From ZC4RG30 sp964396335 (GTDB taxonomy: Bacteria; Pseudomonadota; Gammaproteobacteria; Steroidobacterales; Steroidobacteraceae): a DNA stretch of 24,376 nucleotides. Made by a program: the position numbers and the translations under genes. Below, piece after piece: positions 14,248 through 22,033 of this stretch (positions within the stretch are counted from its first letter, which is position 1; the number at the start of each line of letters is the position of its first letter). The stretch lies in contig CAYNEX010000028.1 of assembly GCA_964396335.1 (NCBI GenBank), positions 1-24,376 of the forward strand, read 5' to 3'. The notes below the pieces were generated by a model. That model was not told where the DNA came from, searched no databases, and was given only the letters and a program-made list of their open reading frames with translations.

Positions 14248-15758
14248 GGCTTGCGGATCACCCAACGGTGCTTGTCGGAGGCGGCATCGAAATCCGACAG
14301 CGTGGCGAAACTGCTGCCCACCGCCGACAGCGCCATGCTGGCGCTGCGGCCGGGAATGGCGCGCGGCATCAGGCGCCAGCTGCCATCGGTGAGCTGGTCG
14401 ATCCGCCAGAGCTGCTCGGGTGCGCCGGTGAACGCCGGCAGCACGGTGAGTTCGGCATCGGCGGTGGCCGCCAGCGTGCGTTCGGTGCCGGCGATGCGGA
14501 TGCGGTACCAGGGCGCGCCCGGGACGCCGCCTGCACCCGGCACCGGCTCGATCTGCCAGCGCTGCTGGGCCTGCAGCATGGCGGGGGCCAGCCGGGGTTC
14601 CACGGCACCTGCCGGCCAGCTGCTTTCGACATCGGCGGCCTGCTGCACGGGAACCGGATCGCGCGGTGGCGGCGCGGCACCGGGGGGGCCCGGAGGGCGT
14701 GGCGGCCTTGCGCCCCCCACGGGCACGCCCTGCACGGCCAGTTCGAGCACGGTGCCGGTACGCGCCGATTCGATGGTGTATTCACCGGGTTCGAGGTTGT
14801 CGCCGGCCACCGGCCAGCCATCGCGCCACAGCAGCGGCCGGATGTCGAGCACGCTGATGCCGCCGCGATCCAGGTCCGCCTCGTAATGCAGCGAGAACTT
14901 CTGCACGCCATCGCCGAGGTCGAGCAGGCCGAAATGTCCCGGCCCGATGAATCGTCCGCTGGAGCCGGCAAACAGCTTGCCGCCACCCTGCAGCATGTCG
15001 ATGCCCATGTTGTCCAGGTAGGGGCCGGTCACCTTGCGCGAGCGGCCCATGCGGATGTTGTAGCTGGAGTTCGCGCCCTGGCAGCAGGAGCCATGCGTGA
15101 CCAGAAGGTAATACCAGCCGTCGTGGTGGATGATGATCGAGGCTTCGGAGTTGATCGCGATGTCCACCGGCTTGCGGTCGGGATGACGGCGCAGGCCGGT
15201 CTTCGGATCCAGTTCCACCAGGCGGATGTAACCGAAGTACGACCCATAGGTCAGCCACAGGCGGCCATCCGGGTCGCGGAACACGCCCGGATCGATCGCG
15301 TTGCTGTCCTCGATGCCGTCGGACCAGACCACCGGCCCGGCATCCTCCCAGCCATAGTCCGGTGAATCCGGATCGAGCGAGCGGCCGATCAGCAATCCGA
15401 TGGCGGCGCGCGGTTGCGTGCCCGGTGCGGAGTAATACAGGTAATAACGATCGCCCTGGCGGATGATGTCCGGCGCCCAGGTGTTGTTGCCGCCGCGTTC
15501 AAGCACGGCCGGCCCCGGTCGTCCGCCCGGCAACGACTGCATCACCGAACCGCCGCGCCGCCAGGTCCAGCCGTCATCCGACACCGAGAACGGCAGGCCG
15601 TTGCCGGTAGCATAGGCGTAATAACGACCCGCATGCTCGATCACCGTGGACGGATCGTGCATCGCCGGATCGCCATCCAGCGCGGCGGCGCCCGCAAGGT
15701 AAGGCAGGCCGGCCGCCAGCAAGGCGGCCAGCCTGCGTTGGATGCCACCGTTGCGCAT
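14244..15758 (-). CDS. GH43-type arabinanase-like glycosidase with C-terminal lectin-like region
   Basis: 504 residues. ATG 15758 lies 7 nt after the TonB receptor stop, with GGAG in that gap; an in-frame upstream ATG (15812) would overlap the receptor heavily. After a signal peptide (about 1-26) comes a five-bladed propeller: Asp35 in MHDPSTV (general base), Asp156 in NAIDPGVF (pKa modulator) and Glu205 in INSEASII (acid), the GH43 trio, with NNTWAPDI at 91-98. The layout matches endo-alpha-1,5-L-arabinanases. A Gly/Pro linker (about 342-368) leads to a region about 395-500 with spaced QQRWQI, EQLWRI and HRWVI motifs, like a beta-trefoil ricin-type lectin. Likely role: cutting arabinan side chains of pectin outside the cytoplasm. 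The substrate is inferred. Confidence 0.85.
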   Translation of the reverse strand: MRNGGIQRRLAALLAAGLPYLAGAAALDGDPAMHDPSTVIEHAGRYYAYATGNGLPFSVSDDGWTWRRGGSVMQSLPGGRPGPAVLERGGNNTWAPDIIRQGDRYYLYYSAPGTQPRAAIGLLIGRSLDPDSPDYGWEDAGPVVWSDGIEDSNAIDPGVFRDPDGRLWLTYGSYFGYIRLVELDPKTGLRRHPDRKPVDIAINSEASIIIHHDGWYYLLVTHGSCCQGANSSYNIRMGRSRKVTGPYLDNMGIDMLQGGGKLFAGSSGRFIGPGHFGLLDLGDGVQKFSLHYEADLDRGGISVLDIRPLLWRDGWPVAGDNLEPGEYTIESARTGTVLELAVQGVPVGGARPPRPPGPPGAAPPPRDPVPVQQAADVESSWPAGAVEPRLAPAMLQAQQRWQIEPVPGAGGVPGAPWYRIRIAGTERTLAATADAELTVLPAFTGAPEQLWRIDQLTDGSWRLMPRAIPGRSASMALSAVGSSFATLSDFDAASDKHRWVIRKP

Positions 15759-15765
15759 CAGCTCC

Positions 15766-18126
15766 TCAGAAACGGTAGCTGGCCGTGAGCGACAGCGTGC
15801 GCGGCCGTGCATAGATCACCTCGGCATAACCGGAGGAGGTGCTCAATGACGAGGTGCCGGCCACCGGATACAGCTTGTCGCCGAGGTTCTGCGCATTCAG
15901 CGCCACACGCCACTTCGAATCCGCCGGTTCCAGCGCCACCGATCCGCTCCACAGGGTCACGCCACCCATCTGCGAGATCTCGGCCGAGTTGCCGGCGTCG
16001 AAGTACTGCGCACCGGTATAGCTGGCGTCCAGCCGCGGGGTCAGTGACCACCCATTGGCAAGCAGGAACTGGTAGGAGATGCCGGCATGCGTGGTCCACT
16101 CGGGCGTGAAGGGCAGGCGGCTGTCGAGGTTGGCGGTGGCCGTCGGCGCCACGTCGCCGAACGGCGGCGGCGGGGTGATGCGGTCGAAGCCGGAATCCAG
16201 GTAACCCACGCTGGCGTCGAACTGCAGGCGCCGGGTCGGCGACCAGGCCAGCTCCAGTTCACCGCCATCGATCGAGGCCTTGCCGGCGTTGAACAGCAGC
16301 GGCACCACGCCCAGCCGGTACGTCATCTGGATGTCGTCGTAGTCGGTGGTGAACACCGCGGCGTTGATGCGCAGGCCCGGCCGCGGGTTCAGCTTCACGC
16401 CGGCCTCGATGGTGGTGGCCGTCTCGGCACCGAAGGCGATCGGCTCGTTGCCCGGCGGCGCGGCGTTGTAACGCTGGTTGAAGCCGCCACTCTTGAAGCC
16501 TTCGCCATAGCTCAGGTAGGTCATCACCGCGTCGTTCCAGCGGTACTGCACGCTGCCGGAGATGGTGGTGTCGTCGAACTTGAGGCGGAAGGGATCGGTG
16601 GTCAGGAACAGGCAGCCGGTCTGCGTCGGCGGTGCGCCGTTGAACGGGCACAGCGCGGTGGGCAGCGTGGCCGGCTCCGGCGCGGTGGCCGGCGACACAT
16701 TGAACATTGTGCCCTGCAGCGACTTCTTCTCGTCGGTGTAGCGCAGGCCGGCGGTGGCGCTGAGCCGGTCGGTGAAGGCCCAGCTCCATTCGGTGAAGGC
16801 GGCCTTGGCCTTGGTGCGCAGCGACACGCGCTGGGTGTCATAGGAAGTGCCGGGGTTGGAGATCGCCACCAGCACGCGGTCGAAGGAATCCTCGTCGAAG
16901 TAATAGAGGCCGACCACGCCATCGAGGCGATCGCCGTCATAGCTGGCCTGCAGCTCCTGGCTGAACTGCTCGCTGCGGCTGCTGTAGTTGGTGTGCAGCA
17001 CCAGCAGCGGCGTGTTGTCGGCATCGCGCGCGCCGCGCCAGCGCAGCGTGCGATCGGCGGTGATGGACTTCAACGTCAGGCGGTCGTTCACCTGCCAGCT
17101 GGCCACCAGCGAGCCGCCGCGGTTGCGCAGTTCGCTGAAGGCCGGCGCGGTGCCGCCGTTCACGAACGGGCCCTTGTACTGCGCGTCGTTGCCGCAGCGT
17201 GGATCGGCCAGCGGGCCGACCCGCGTCGGTGGCGGCAACGGATCGGGCACGTCCGGGCAGCCGGAATCGAGGCTGGCCACGCCGACGAACAGCGCCTCCT
17301 CGTTGATGGAATGGAACACGAACGGCGAGCCGTTCTCATCCTCCTTCGAGTAGTCGTAGCGCAACGTGAACGAGAGGTTCTCGTTCGGGCGGAAGCGCAC
17401 CGCGCCCTGGGCGTTGAGGGAATCCTCATCGCCGAGGTCGGCGCCATCGAACTCGCGCTTCACATAGCCGTCGCGCTTGCGCAGGCCCGCGGAGGCACGC
17501 GCCGACCAGACACCGGTGTCGAACAGGTCGGCGGCCGCGAAGGCATCGAAGAGATTGTCTTCTCCGACGCTGGCGCGCAGCAGGTTGCCGGCGCCTTCAC
17601 CCGGTCCATTGGTGGTGAGCAGCACCGCGCCGCCGATGGTGTTGCGGCCGAACAGCGTGCCCTGCGGACCACGCAGCACCTGCGCGTTGGCGATGTCGCG
17701 CATCTCCATCGCGCCGCCCACCGAGCGGCCCATGTACACATCGTCGATATACAGGCCGACACCCGGATCGACCGCCGCGGTGGCATCGGTCTGGCCGATG
17801 CCGCGGATGAACACCTGCGCGGCGGAGTTGTTGCCGGTGAGGGTTCCGTAGGTGTGGAACTGCAGGTTGGGCGCGATCTTGTCGAGGTCGGTGGTGCCCT
17901 CGATCTGCATGCGTTCGAGCATCTCGGCGGTGACCACGGTCACGGCCACCGGAGTGTCCTGCAGGCTTTCCTCGCGGCGGCGGGCGGTGACGACGATCTC
18001 CTCGAGTTCGACCGCCTCGGGCGCTGCCGGCGAGGCGGCCTGCGCGGGCATTGCGGCGCCTGCGCCCAATGACAATCCGAGTACCAGGCATCCCGTCGTG
18101 CGGGAGCCGTTTCTTGCGACTGGCAT
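15766..18126 (-). CDS. TonB-dependent outer-membrane receptor
   Basis: 786 residues. ATG 18126 is preferred because AGGGGA lies about 6 nt upstream; ATG 18132 would be almost on top of it, and 18174 lacks a site. A signal peptide ends around AMPAQA, followed by a TonB box (LEEIVVTARRR), a plug domain (DTPVAVTVVTAEMLE, RGIGQTD, LRGPQGTLFGRNTIGGAV) and a barrel that ends LTASYRF with the usual terminal aromatic. Such receptors import ligands too large for porins using TonB energy. There is no SusD partner, so this is not a Bacteroidetes-type locus; the ligand is probably an oligosaccharide or phenolic ester handled by the downstream GH43 and esterase-like proteins. First gene of the minus operon, with the shared operator 64 bp upstream of the start. 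Confidence 0.92.
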   Translation of the reverse strand: MPVARNGSRTTGCLVLGLSLGAGAAMPAQAASPAAPEAVELEEIVVTARRREESLQDTPVAVTVVTAEMLERMQIEGTTDLDKIAPNLQFHTYGTLTGNNSAAQVFIRGIGQTDATAAVDPGVGLYIDDVYMGRSVGGAMEMRDIANAQVLRGPQGTLFGRNTIGGAVLLTTNGPGEGAGNLLRASVGEDNLFDAFAAADLFDTGVWSARASAGLRKRDGYVKREFDGADLGDEDSLNAQGAVRFRPNENLSFTLRYDYSKEDENGSPFVFHSINEEALFVGVASLDSGCPDVPDPLPPPTRVGPLADPRCGNDAQYKGPFVNGGTAPAFSELRNRGGSLVASWQVNDRLTLKSITADRTLRWRGARDADNTPLLVLHTNYSSRSEQFSQELQASYDGDRLDGVVGLYYFDEDSFDRVLVAISNPGTSYDTQRVSLRTKAKAAFTEWSWAFTDRLSATAGLRYTDEKKSLQGTMFNVSPATAPEPATLPTALCPFNGAPPTQTGCLFLTTDPFRLKFDDTTISGSVQYRWNDAVMTYLSYGEGFKSGGFNQRYNAAPPGNEPIAFGAETATTIEAGVKLNPRPGLRINAAVFTTDYDDIQMTYRLGVVPLLFNAGKASIDGGELELAWSPTRRLQFDASVGYLDSGFDRITPPPPFGDVAPTATANLDSRLPFTPEWTTHAGISYQFLLANGWSLTPRLDASYTGAQYFDAGNSAEISQMGGVTLWSGSVALEPADSKWRVALNAQNLGDKLYPVAGTSSLSTSSGYAEVIYARPRTLSLTASYRF

Positions 18127-18190
18127 GTCCATTCCCCTGTTGTTCGCTTCCGATCCTTCGTGCGAGATAACCAAAGCCTTACGACTTCAG

Positions 18191-18210
18191 TTGTATGCAC
18201 TGCATACTAA
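18191..18210 (-). promoter_or_regulatory. Palindromic operator, probable MarR site 2, between divergent promoters
   Basis: On the minus strand the 20 bases are identical to 7236-7255, so the element has the same orientation relative to both structural operons. The core is 18193-18207. A TACAAC -10 candidate for the TonB operon (18190-18195, minus) and a TACTAA -10 candidate for marR (18205-18210, plus; ACTTCA 17 bp upstream) both overlap it. Confidence 0.85.
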
Positions 18211-18271
18211 TTGCGTTGCTCGATCAGGGGCAAGGCACTACAGTTCCGCTCTGTTTGCCACAAGGCCTCTT

Positions 18272-18763
18272 ATGGATTCCCGTCAGTCGGATTCCCACGG
18301 CGCGGCATCAATTGCCGTCTCAACGCCGCCGCTCAACTTCGCCGGACTCGACCAGTTGCTGGGTTATCGCCTGCGCCGCGCGCAGGGTGCCGTGCATCGT
18401 GATTACCTGAACTCCGTCGACAAGCTGAAGTTGACGCAGAAGCAGACCGCGGTGATGTGGCTGGTGGCAGCCAACCCGGGTGTTGCGCAGGGCACCGTCG
18501 GCGCGGCGCTGTCGATGGATCGCGCCACCATGATGGTGCTGGTCGACCGGCTGGAGGAGAAGGGCCTGCTGCGGCGCGCCCGCTCGCGCATCGACCGGCG
18601 CCGGCGTGAACTGCATGCCACGGCCGCCGGCCAGCGCCTGCTGGACCGGATCCGCCAGCGCATCGACGCCCATGAGCAGCGCATGAAGTCGCTGTTCAGT
18701 GCGGCTGAACTGGCGACCCTGAACCGGTTGCTGGAGAGACTGCAGGCGCTGGAGTCGATCTGA
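18272..18763 (+). CDS. MarR-family transcriptional regulator
   Basis: 163 residues; ATG 18272 follows AAGG at 18262-18265. The winged helix is clear: KLTQKQTAVMWLVAANPGVA, TVGAALSMDRATMMVLVDRL (recognition helix), EEKGLLRRARSRIDRRRREL (wing), then the dimerisation helices. MarR proteins of this size bind near-palindromes of about 15-20 bp as dimers and release them when they bind phenolic ligands. The gene is divergent from the TonB operon with the operator between, so autorepression and joint control of 7282-10223 and 18126-10243 are likely. The inducer may be a phenolic acid freed by the esterases (inference). It converges on the PspC gene with one base between stop codons. Confidence 0.9.
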   Translation: MDSRQSDSHGAASIAVSTPPLNFAGLDQLLGYRLRRAQGAVHRDYLNSVDKLKLTQKQTAVMWLVAANPGVAQGTVGAALSMDRATMMVLVDRLEEKGLLRRARSRIDRRRRELHATAAGQRLLDRIRQRIDAHEQRMKSLFSAAELATLNRLLERLQALESI

Positions 18764-18764
18764 C

Positions 18765-19454
18765 CTAGCTGCGCGGCCCGAAGGTCTCGCGCAGGTTCTG
18801 CTGCACATCGCGCAGGCCCGAGGCCGCGGCGCGGCCCATGTCGGCGGTTTTCTTCCGCGCCATCTCCATCACCTCGCGCGCACTGAGTGCGTCACCGCGC
18901 GCCGAAGCGATCTGTTCCGGCGTCCGCGCGGCGGGCATCACGATCAGCATGGTGAGCCACACGAAGAACCACAGCGAGCCGGTGGGGATCAGCATCAGCA
19001 CCATCCCGAGGCGTACCCACACCACATCGATGTTGAAGTAGGCGGCGAGGCCGGCGCACACGCCGCCCATCATGCCTTCGGAGGGAATGCGCATCAGTCG
19101 CCGGCGGCGCGCCGCCAGGGCCGCAGTGCCGTCGGCGTCTTTCCATGTGTCGCCGGCACTGTCCTGCGCCGTGGCAGCGGGTTCATCGGCGGGAATTCCA
19201 CTGGCCTGCACCGGGCCCATCTCGCGCAGGATCTGTGCCGCTTCGCCTTCGGAGATCACGTTCTTGTGCTTGCCCAGGAAACTGTCGCATTTGTCCGCGA
19301 TCGCCTGCTCCAGGTCGGCGAGGATCTCGGCGCGATCGGGATTGGTGGCGAGCACCTGCGAGGCGCGATCCAGGTAAGCCGCGACCGCCACATGTGCGCC
19401 TTCCTCGAGCTGGTAGGCATTGCCACCCAGGCTGACTACGGTGACTTTTCGCAT
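18765..19454 (-). CDS. PspC-domain membrane protein
   Basis: 229 residues. It begins one base after the PadR stop, so translation is coupled. Residues about 1-85 (NAYQLEEGAHVAVAAYLDRA, then DRAEILADLEQAIADKC) are the helical module commonly preceding PspC. Residues about 125-185 are the PspC domain: IPSEGMMGGVCAGLAAYFNI, then VWVRLGMVLMLIPTGSLWFF and the membrane segment ending MLIVMP. The tail is amphipathic. PspC proteins sense or respond to envelope stress at the inner membrane; here PadR probably controls expression. There is no sign of pspA or pspB. Confidence 0.85.
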   Translation of the reverse strand: MRKVTVVSLGGNAYQLEEGAHVAVAAYLDRASQVLATNPDRAEILADLEQAIADKCDSFLGKHKNVISEGEAAQILREMGPVQASGIPADEPAATAQDSAGDTWKDADGTAALAARRRRLMRIPSEGMMGGVCAGLAAYFNIDVVWVRLGMVLMLIPTGSLWFFVWLTMLIVMPAARTPEQIASARGDALSAREVMEMARKKTADMGRAAASGLRDVQQNLRETFGPRS

Positions 19455-19455
19455 G

Positions 19456-19779
19456 TCATTGACCAATCCGGTTGAGGGTTTCGGTGAGGTGGGTCCAATA
19501 CCCCTGCAGTTCCGACAGGGCCCGCTGGCCGGCTTCGGTGAGGCGGTAGTACTTGCGCGGCGGACCGGCTTCGGACTCGCGCCATTCGTAATCGACCAGC
19601 TGCTCGCGCCGCAGGCGTGAGAGCAGGGGATAGAGCGTGCCTTCCTGGGTGGCGAACTCGGTGCCCGCCAGCCGCTTGAGCAGGTCCGCCACGTACAGGG
19701 TTTCGCCGGCGATCGCGCGCAATACGGCGAACTCCAGCAGGCCCTTGCGTACGGCAATGAATTTTTCGTTCAGGTCCAC
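19456..19779 (-). CDS. PadR-family transcriptional regulator
   Basis: 107 residues from GTG 19779 (MDLNEKF). A compact winged helix: KGLLEFAVLRAIAGETLYVADLL at the start, TEFATQEGTLYPLLSRLRRE as the recognition helix, and PPRKYYRLTEAGQRAL as the wing. This short PadR type is regularly paired with a PspC-like membrane protein, as here. There is no ribosome site; TAATGT ends exactly 7 nt before the GTG, so the message is probably leaderless. An inverted repeat over the promoter suggests autorepression. Confidence 0.9.
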   Translation of the reverse strand: MDLNEKFIAVRKGLLEFAVLRAIAGETLYVADLLKRLAGTEFATQEGTLYPLLSRLRREQLVDYEWRESEAGPPRKYYRLTEAGQRALSELQGYWTHLTETLNRIGQ

Positions 19780-19786
19780 GGAACAG

Positions 19787-19816
19787 ACATTACCAAAAGC
19801 TACCTTGTCGTCGCAA
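19787..19816 (-). promoter_or_regulatory. Promoter of padR-pspC
   Basis: On the minus strand TTGCGA (19811-19816) lies 18 bp from TAATGT (19787-19792), which is preceded by TGG, an extended -10. Seven bases separate the -10 box from the GTG at 19779. Confidence 0.6.
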
Positions 19817-19822
19817 GGTAGC
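19799..19822. promoter_or_regulatory. Inverted repeat, probable PadR operator
   Basis: GCTACCTTG and CAAGGTAGC are perfect 9-bp arms around TCGTCG. The repeat covers the -35 box and part of the spacer of the padR promoter. It could also fold as a hairpin in a transcript reading through from the TonB gene, but its position over the promoter favours an operator. Confidence 0.6.
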
Positions 19823-19835
19823 GGTGCAAAATAAG

Positions 19836-19860
19836 GCCCGGCGCTGGAGGAGCGCCGGGC
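19836..19860 (-). terminator. Rho-independent terminator after the second TonB receptor
   Basis: GCCCGGCGCT and AGCGCCGGGC form a perfect 10-bp stem with a 5-base loop, 6 bp past the receptor stop. On the minus strand it is followed by CTTATTTTG, a moderate T-tract. Confidence 0.8.
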
Positions 19861-19866
19861 AGGGGG

Positions 19867-21885
19867 CTAGAACCGGTACCGCAGGCCGACCCGGACGGTC
19901 CGCGGCTCCTCGACCCGGCTGACGCGGCCGGCGACCGGTTCGGCGTCGATGGCCGGCAGGTAGCTCTCGTACCAGTAGACGATGTCCTTGCCGCGTTTGT
20001 TGAACACGTTCAGCAATTCGCCATACACGGTCCAGCCGCGGCGGTTCCAGGCCGCGCGCAGGTTCAGGCAGTTCTCGCCATCGGCGCGTTCGGAATTGTC
20101 CTCGGTGAGCGGGAACTCGCCCAGGTGGCGCAGGCGCGCCGACAATTCCCACGGACCCTTCAGCCACGACACGCCCAGTTCGCCGGCGGTCTCCACCGCG
20201 CCGGCGATGCGCGTCTCGCCCGGTTCGGCCAGCTCGCCACGGTAGCGGGCGCGCGAGCCGGTCCAGGTGGCGTCGATGGCGAGGCCGGGCAGGGGATGCC
20301 AGAAGCCCACCAGCTCGTAACCGCGGCGACGGCTGGCGGCACCAGGCTCGACCGAGTTGGAATCGCCGACGAACCGCAGCTCGCTGTCCACGTCCAGCTC
20401 CCACAGCGTGGCCGTGAACGAGAATCCGCCGCGCTGGTAACGCGCGCCGATCTCGCTGCCGGTGCCCTTCACCAGGCCCGGCACCGGCGTGTCGCTGGCG
20501 GTGACGCCGCGCGCGTCATTCGAATGGAAGCCGCGGCCCCAGTTCGCATACAGCTCCACCATGTCGGTGGCCTGCCATGCGAGGCCGAACTTCGGTGAGA
20601 CGATGGCGTCGTCCTCCTTGCCCTGCAGGGCCGGCACGGTGGCCGAGTCATCCTCGGGATCGAGGAATGCATCGCGCTTCGCGCGGGTGTTGAAGTCGTA
20701 CCAGTCGGCGCGCAGGCCGCCCATCAGGCGCAGTCCCTGCGCCGGTGTCCATGCCGCCTCGGCATGCGCCGCCGCCGACAGTTCACGGGCGCGGTGCGCA
20801 CCGAGGATGCCGACCAGTTCGCGCTCGACCGTATGGTCCACGCGCACGTTGCGGATGTCGTCGTAGCGCGATTCCGCGCCCAGCGTGAACGCCATTGCAT
20901 CGGAGGCACGGAACTGCTTCTGCGCCAGGCCACCGACGGTATGACGCCTGTCCCATTGGTGGATCTGGTAGCTGTAGGTGGCGTCGGAGTACATGTCCCA
21001 GTCGTAGTACTGCCCGTACAGCGTGGTGCGCCAGTCCTCGCCTGACAGTCGCAGCGTGGCGATGTGCCGCTGGGTCTGCCCGGTGGCGGTGTCATCCAGG
21101 GCGCAGAAGGCATCGGCGCAGATCGCCGTGCCGATGGCGCGTTCGGGAATCTGCTCGGTGGGGCGCCAGCTGGCGTCATAGCTCATCAGCGTGGTTTCCA
21201 GCTGTCCGAACGAGGTGCTCGCCGCGTACTTCAGGAAACCTGAAAAATGCTGCAGGTCCTCGGGCAGTTCCCACGGGCCGTCATAGGTCTTCCACTGCGC
21301 GGCGGCGGAGAGTTCACCGCTGCCCAGCGCCACGCTGCCGCCGCCCGCCAGGCGCCGCCAGCCGAAGCTGCCGGCTTCCACCGCGGCGAACGGGCGGTCG
21401 AAGCGCGAAACGGTGCGGATCAGCGCGGCGCCTGCCAGCGCGTTGTCACCGAGGTCGGCGCGATAGGGGCCCTTGCGGTAGTCGATGCGCTCCACGGTCT
21501 CGGGCATCAGCCCGTTGACGTCCAGGTATCCCTGGCCATGGCCATGCGTGCGCAGGTTGATCGGCACGTCGTCGATCAGGGTGGTGAAGTCGGTGCCGTG
21601 GTCGAGGTTGAAGCCGCGCAGGAAGTACTGGTTGGCCTTGCCGCTGCCCGAGTGCTGCACGGCGATCATGCCCGGCACGGCCTCGAGCAGTTCGGCCACC
21701 CGCAGCAATGGGCGAACGGCCAGGTCGGCGCCGGCAATGGCGCCTTCGCTGGCGGCAGTGGCTGTCCCGATCAGCCGCTCGCCGCGGCCGTAGACCACCA
21801 CCTCGTCCAGGTCATCGTCGGCTCCGGCCGCCTGTGCGCCCATGCCGGCTGCCAGCAGCAGCGCCATCGTCCCGATCTTTCGCAT
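19867..21885 (-). CDS. Second TonB-dependent receptor
   Basis: 672 residues from ATG 21885 (MRKIGTMALLL); AGGAG lies 10 nt upstream, whereas ATG 21894 is only one base from it. After the signal peptide comes a TonB-box-like DLDEVVVYGRGE, then the plug (LLRVAELLEAVPGMIAVQHS, NQYFLRGFNLDHGTDF, IDDVPINLRTHGHGQG) and a barrel ending in LRYRF. GHGQGYLDVNGLMPETVERI is conserved in receptors of this subfamily. It has its own terminator and no co-directional neighbour, and is not linked to the MarR operator. The ligand is unknown; siderophore, cobalamin or oligosaccharide are all possible. A simple small-substrate receptor without an N-terminal signalling domain. Confidence 0.9.
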   Translation of the reverse strand: MRKIGTMALLLAAGMGAQAAGADDDLDEVVVYGRGERLIGTATAASEGAIAGADLAVRPLLRVAELLEAVPGMIAVQHSGSGKANQYFLRGFNLDHGTDFTTLIDDVPINLRTHGHGQGYLDVNGLMPETVERIDYRKGPYRADLGDNALAGAALIRTVSRFDRPFAAVEAGSFGWRRLAGGGSVALGSGELSAAAQWKTYDGPWELPEDLQHFSGFLKYAASTSFGQLETTLMSYDASWRPTEQIPERAIGTAICADAFCALDDTATGQTQRHIATLRLSGEDWRTTLYGQYYDWDMYSDATYSYQIHQWDRRHTVGGLAQKQFRASDAMAFTLGAESRYDDIRNVRVDHTVERELVGILGAHRARELSAAAHAEAAWTPAQGLRLMGGLRADWYDFNTRAKRDAFLDPEDDSATVPALQGKEDDAIVSPKFGLAWQATDMVELYANWGRGFHSNDARGVTASDTPVPGLVKGTGSEIGARYQRGGFSFTATLWELDVDSELRFVGDSNSVEPGAASRRRGYELVGFWHPLPGLAIDATWTGSRARYRGELAEPGETRIAGAVETAGELGVSWLKGPWELSARLRHLGEFPLTEDNSERADGENCLNLRAAWNRRGWTVYGELLNVFNKRGKDIVYWYESYLPAIDAEPVAGRVSRVEEPRTVRVGLRYRF

Positions 21886-21993
21886 CCGTTCCATTCTCCT
21901 TGAGGCAAGGCGCATTCCTCGGTAGGGAACCGCCATGGCCATGTGACCACGAGCGGCCTGCGCCATCGCGAAAGGGACGGTTGGGAACGGTTA

Positions 21994-22014
21994 ACGCCAC
22001 GTTAACGGTGGCGT
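21994..22014. terminator. Hairpin between yhbY and the TonB receptor
   Basis: ACGCCAC and GTGGCGT are perfect 7-bp arms around GTTAACG, 20 bp past the yhbY stop on the minus strand. The T-tract is poor. A second GTTAAC at 21990-21995 sits 11 bp from the one in the loop, so a protein-binding site is an alternative. Confidence 0.4.
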
Positions 22015-22033
22015 CCGGCGCGTCGGAAGCGCT

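Noticed and set aside
16087..18072. 661-codon open frame on the plus strand
   Set aside because: It is antisense to the TonB receptor, which has a complete plug, barrel and terminal aromatic residue; the product has no recognisable domain.
15766..18126. Bacteroidetes-type polysaccharide utilisation locus
   Set aside because: No SusD-like lipoprotein, hybrid two-component system or ECF/anti-sigma pair is present; the receptor is of the proteobacterial type.
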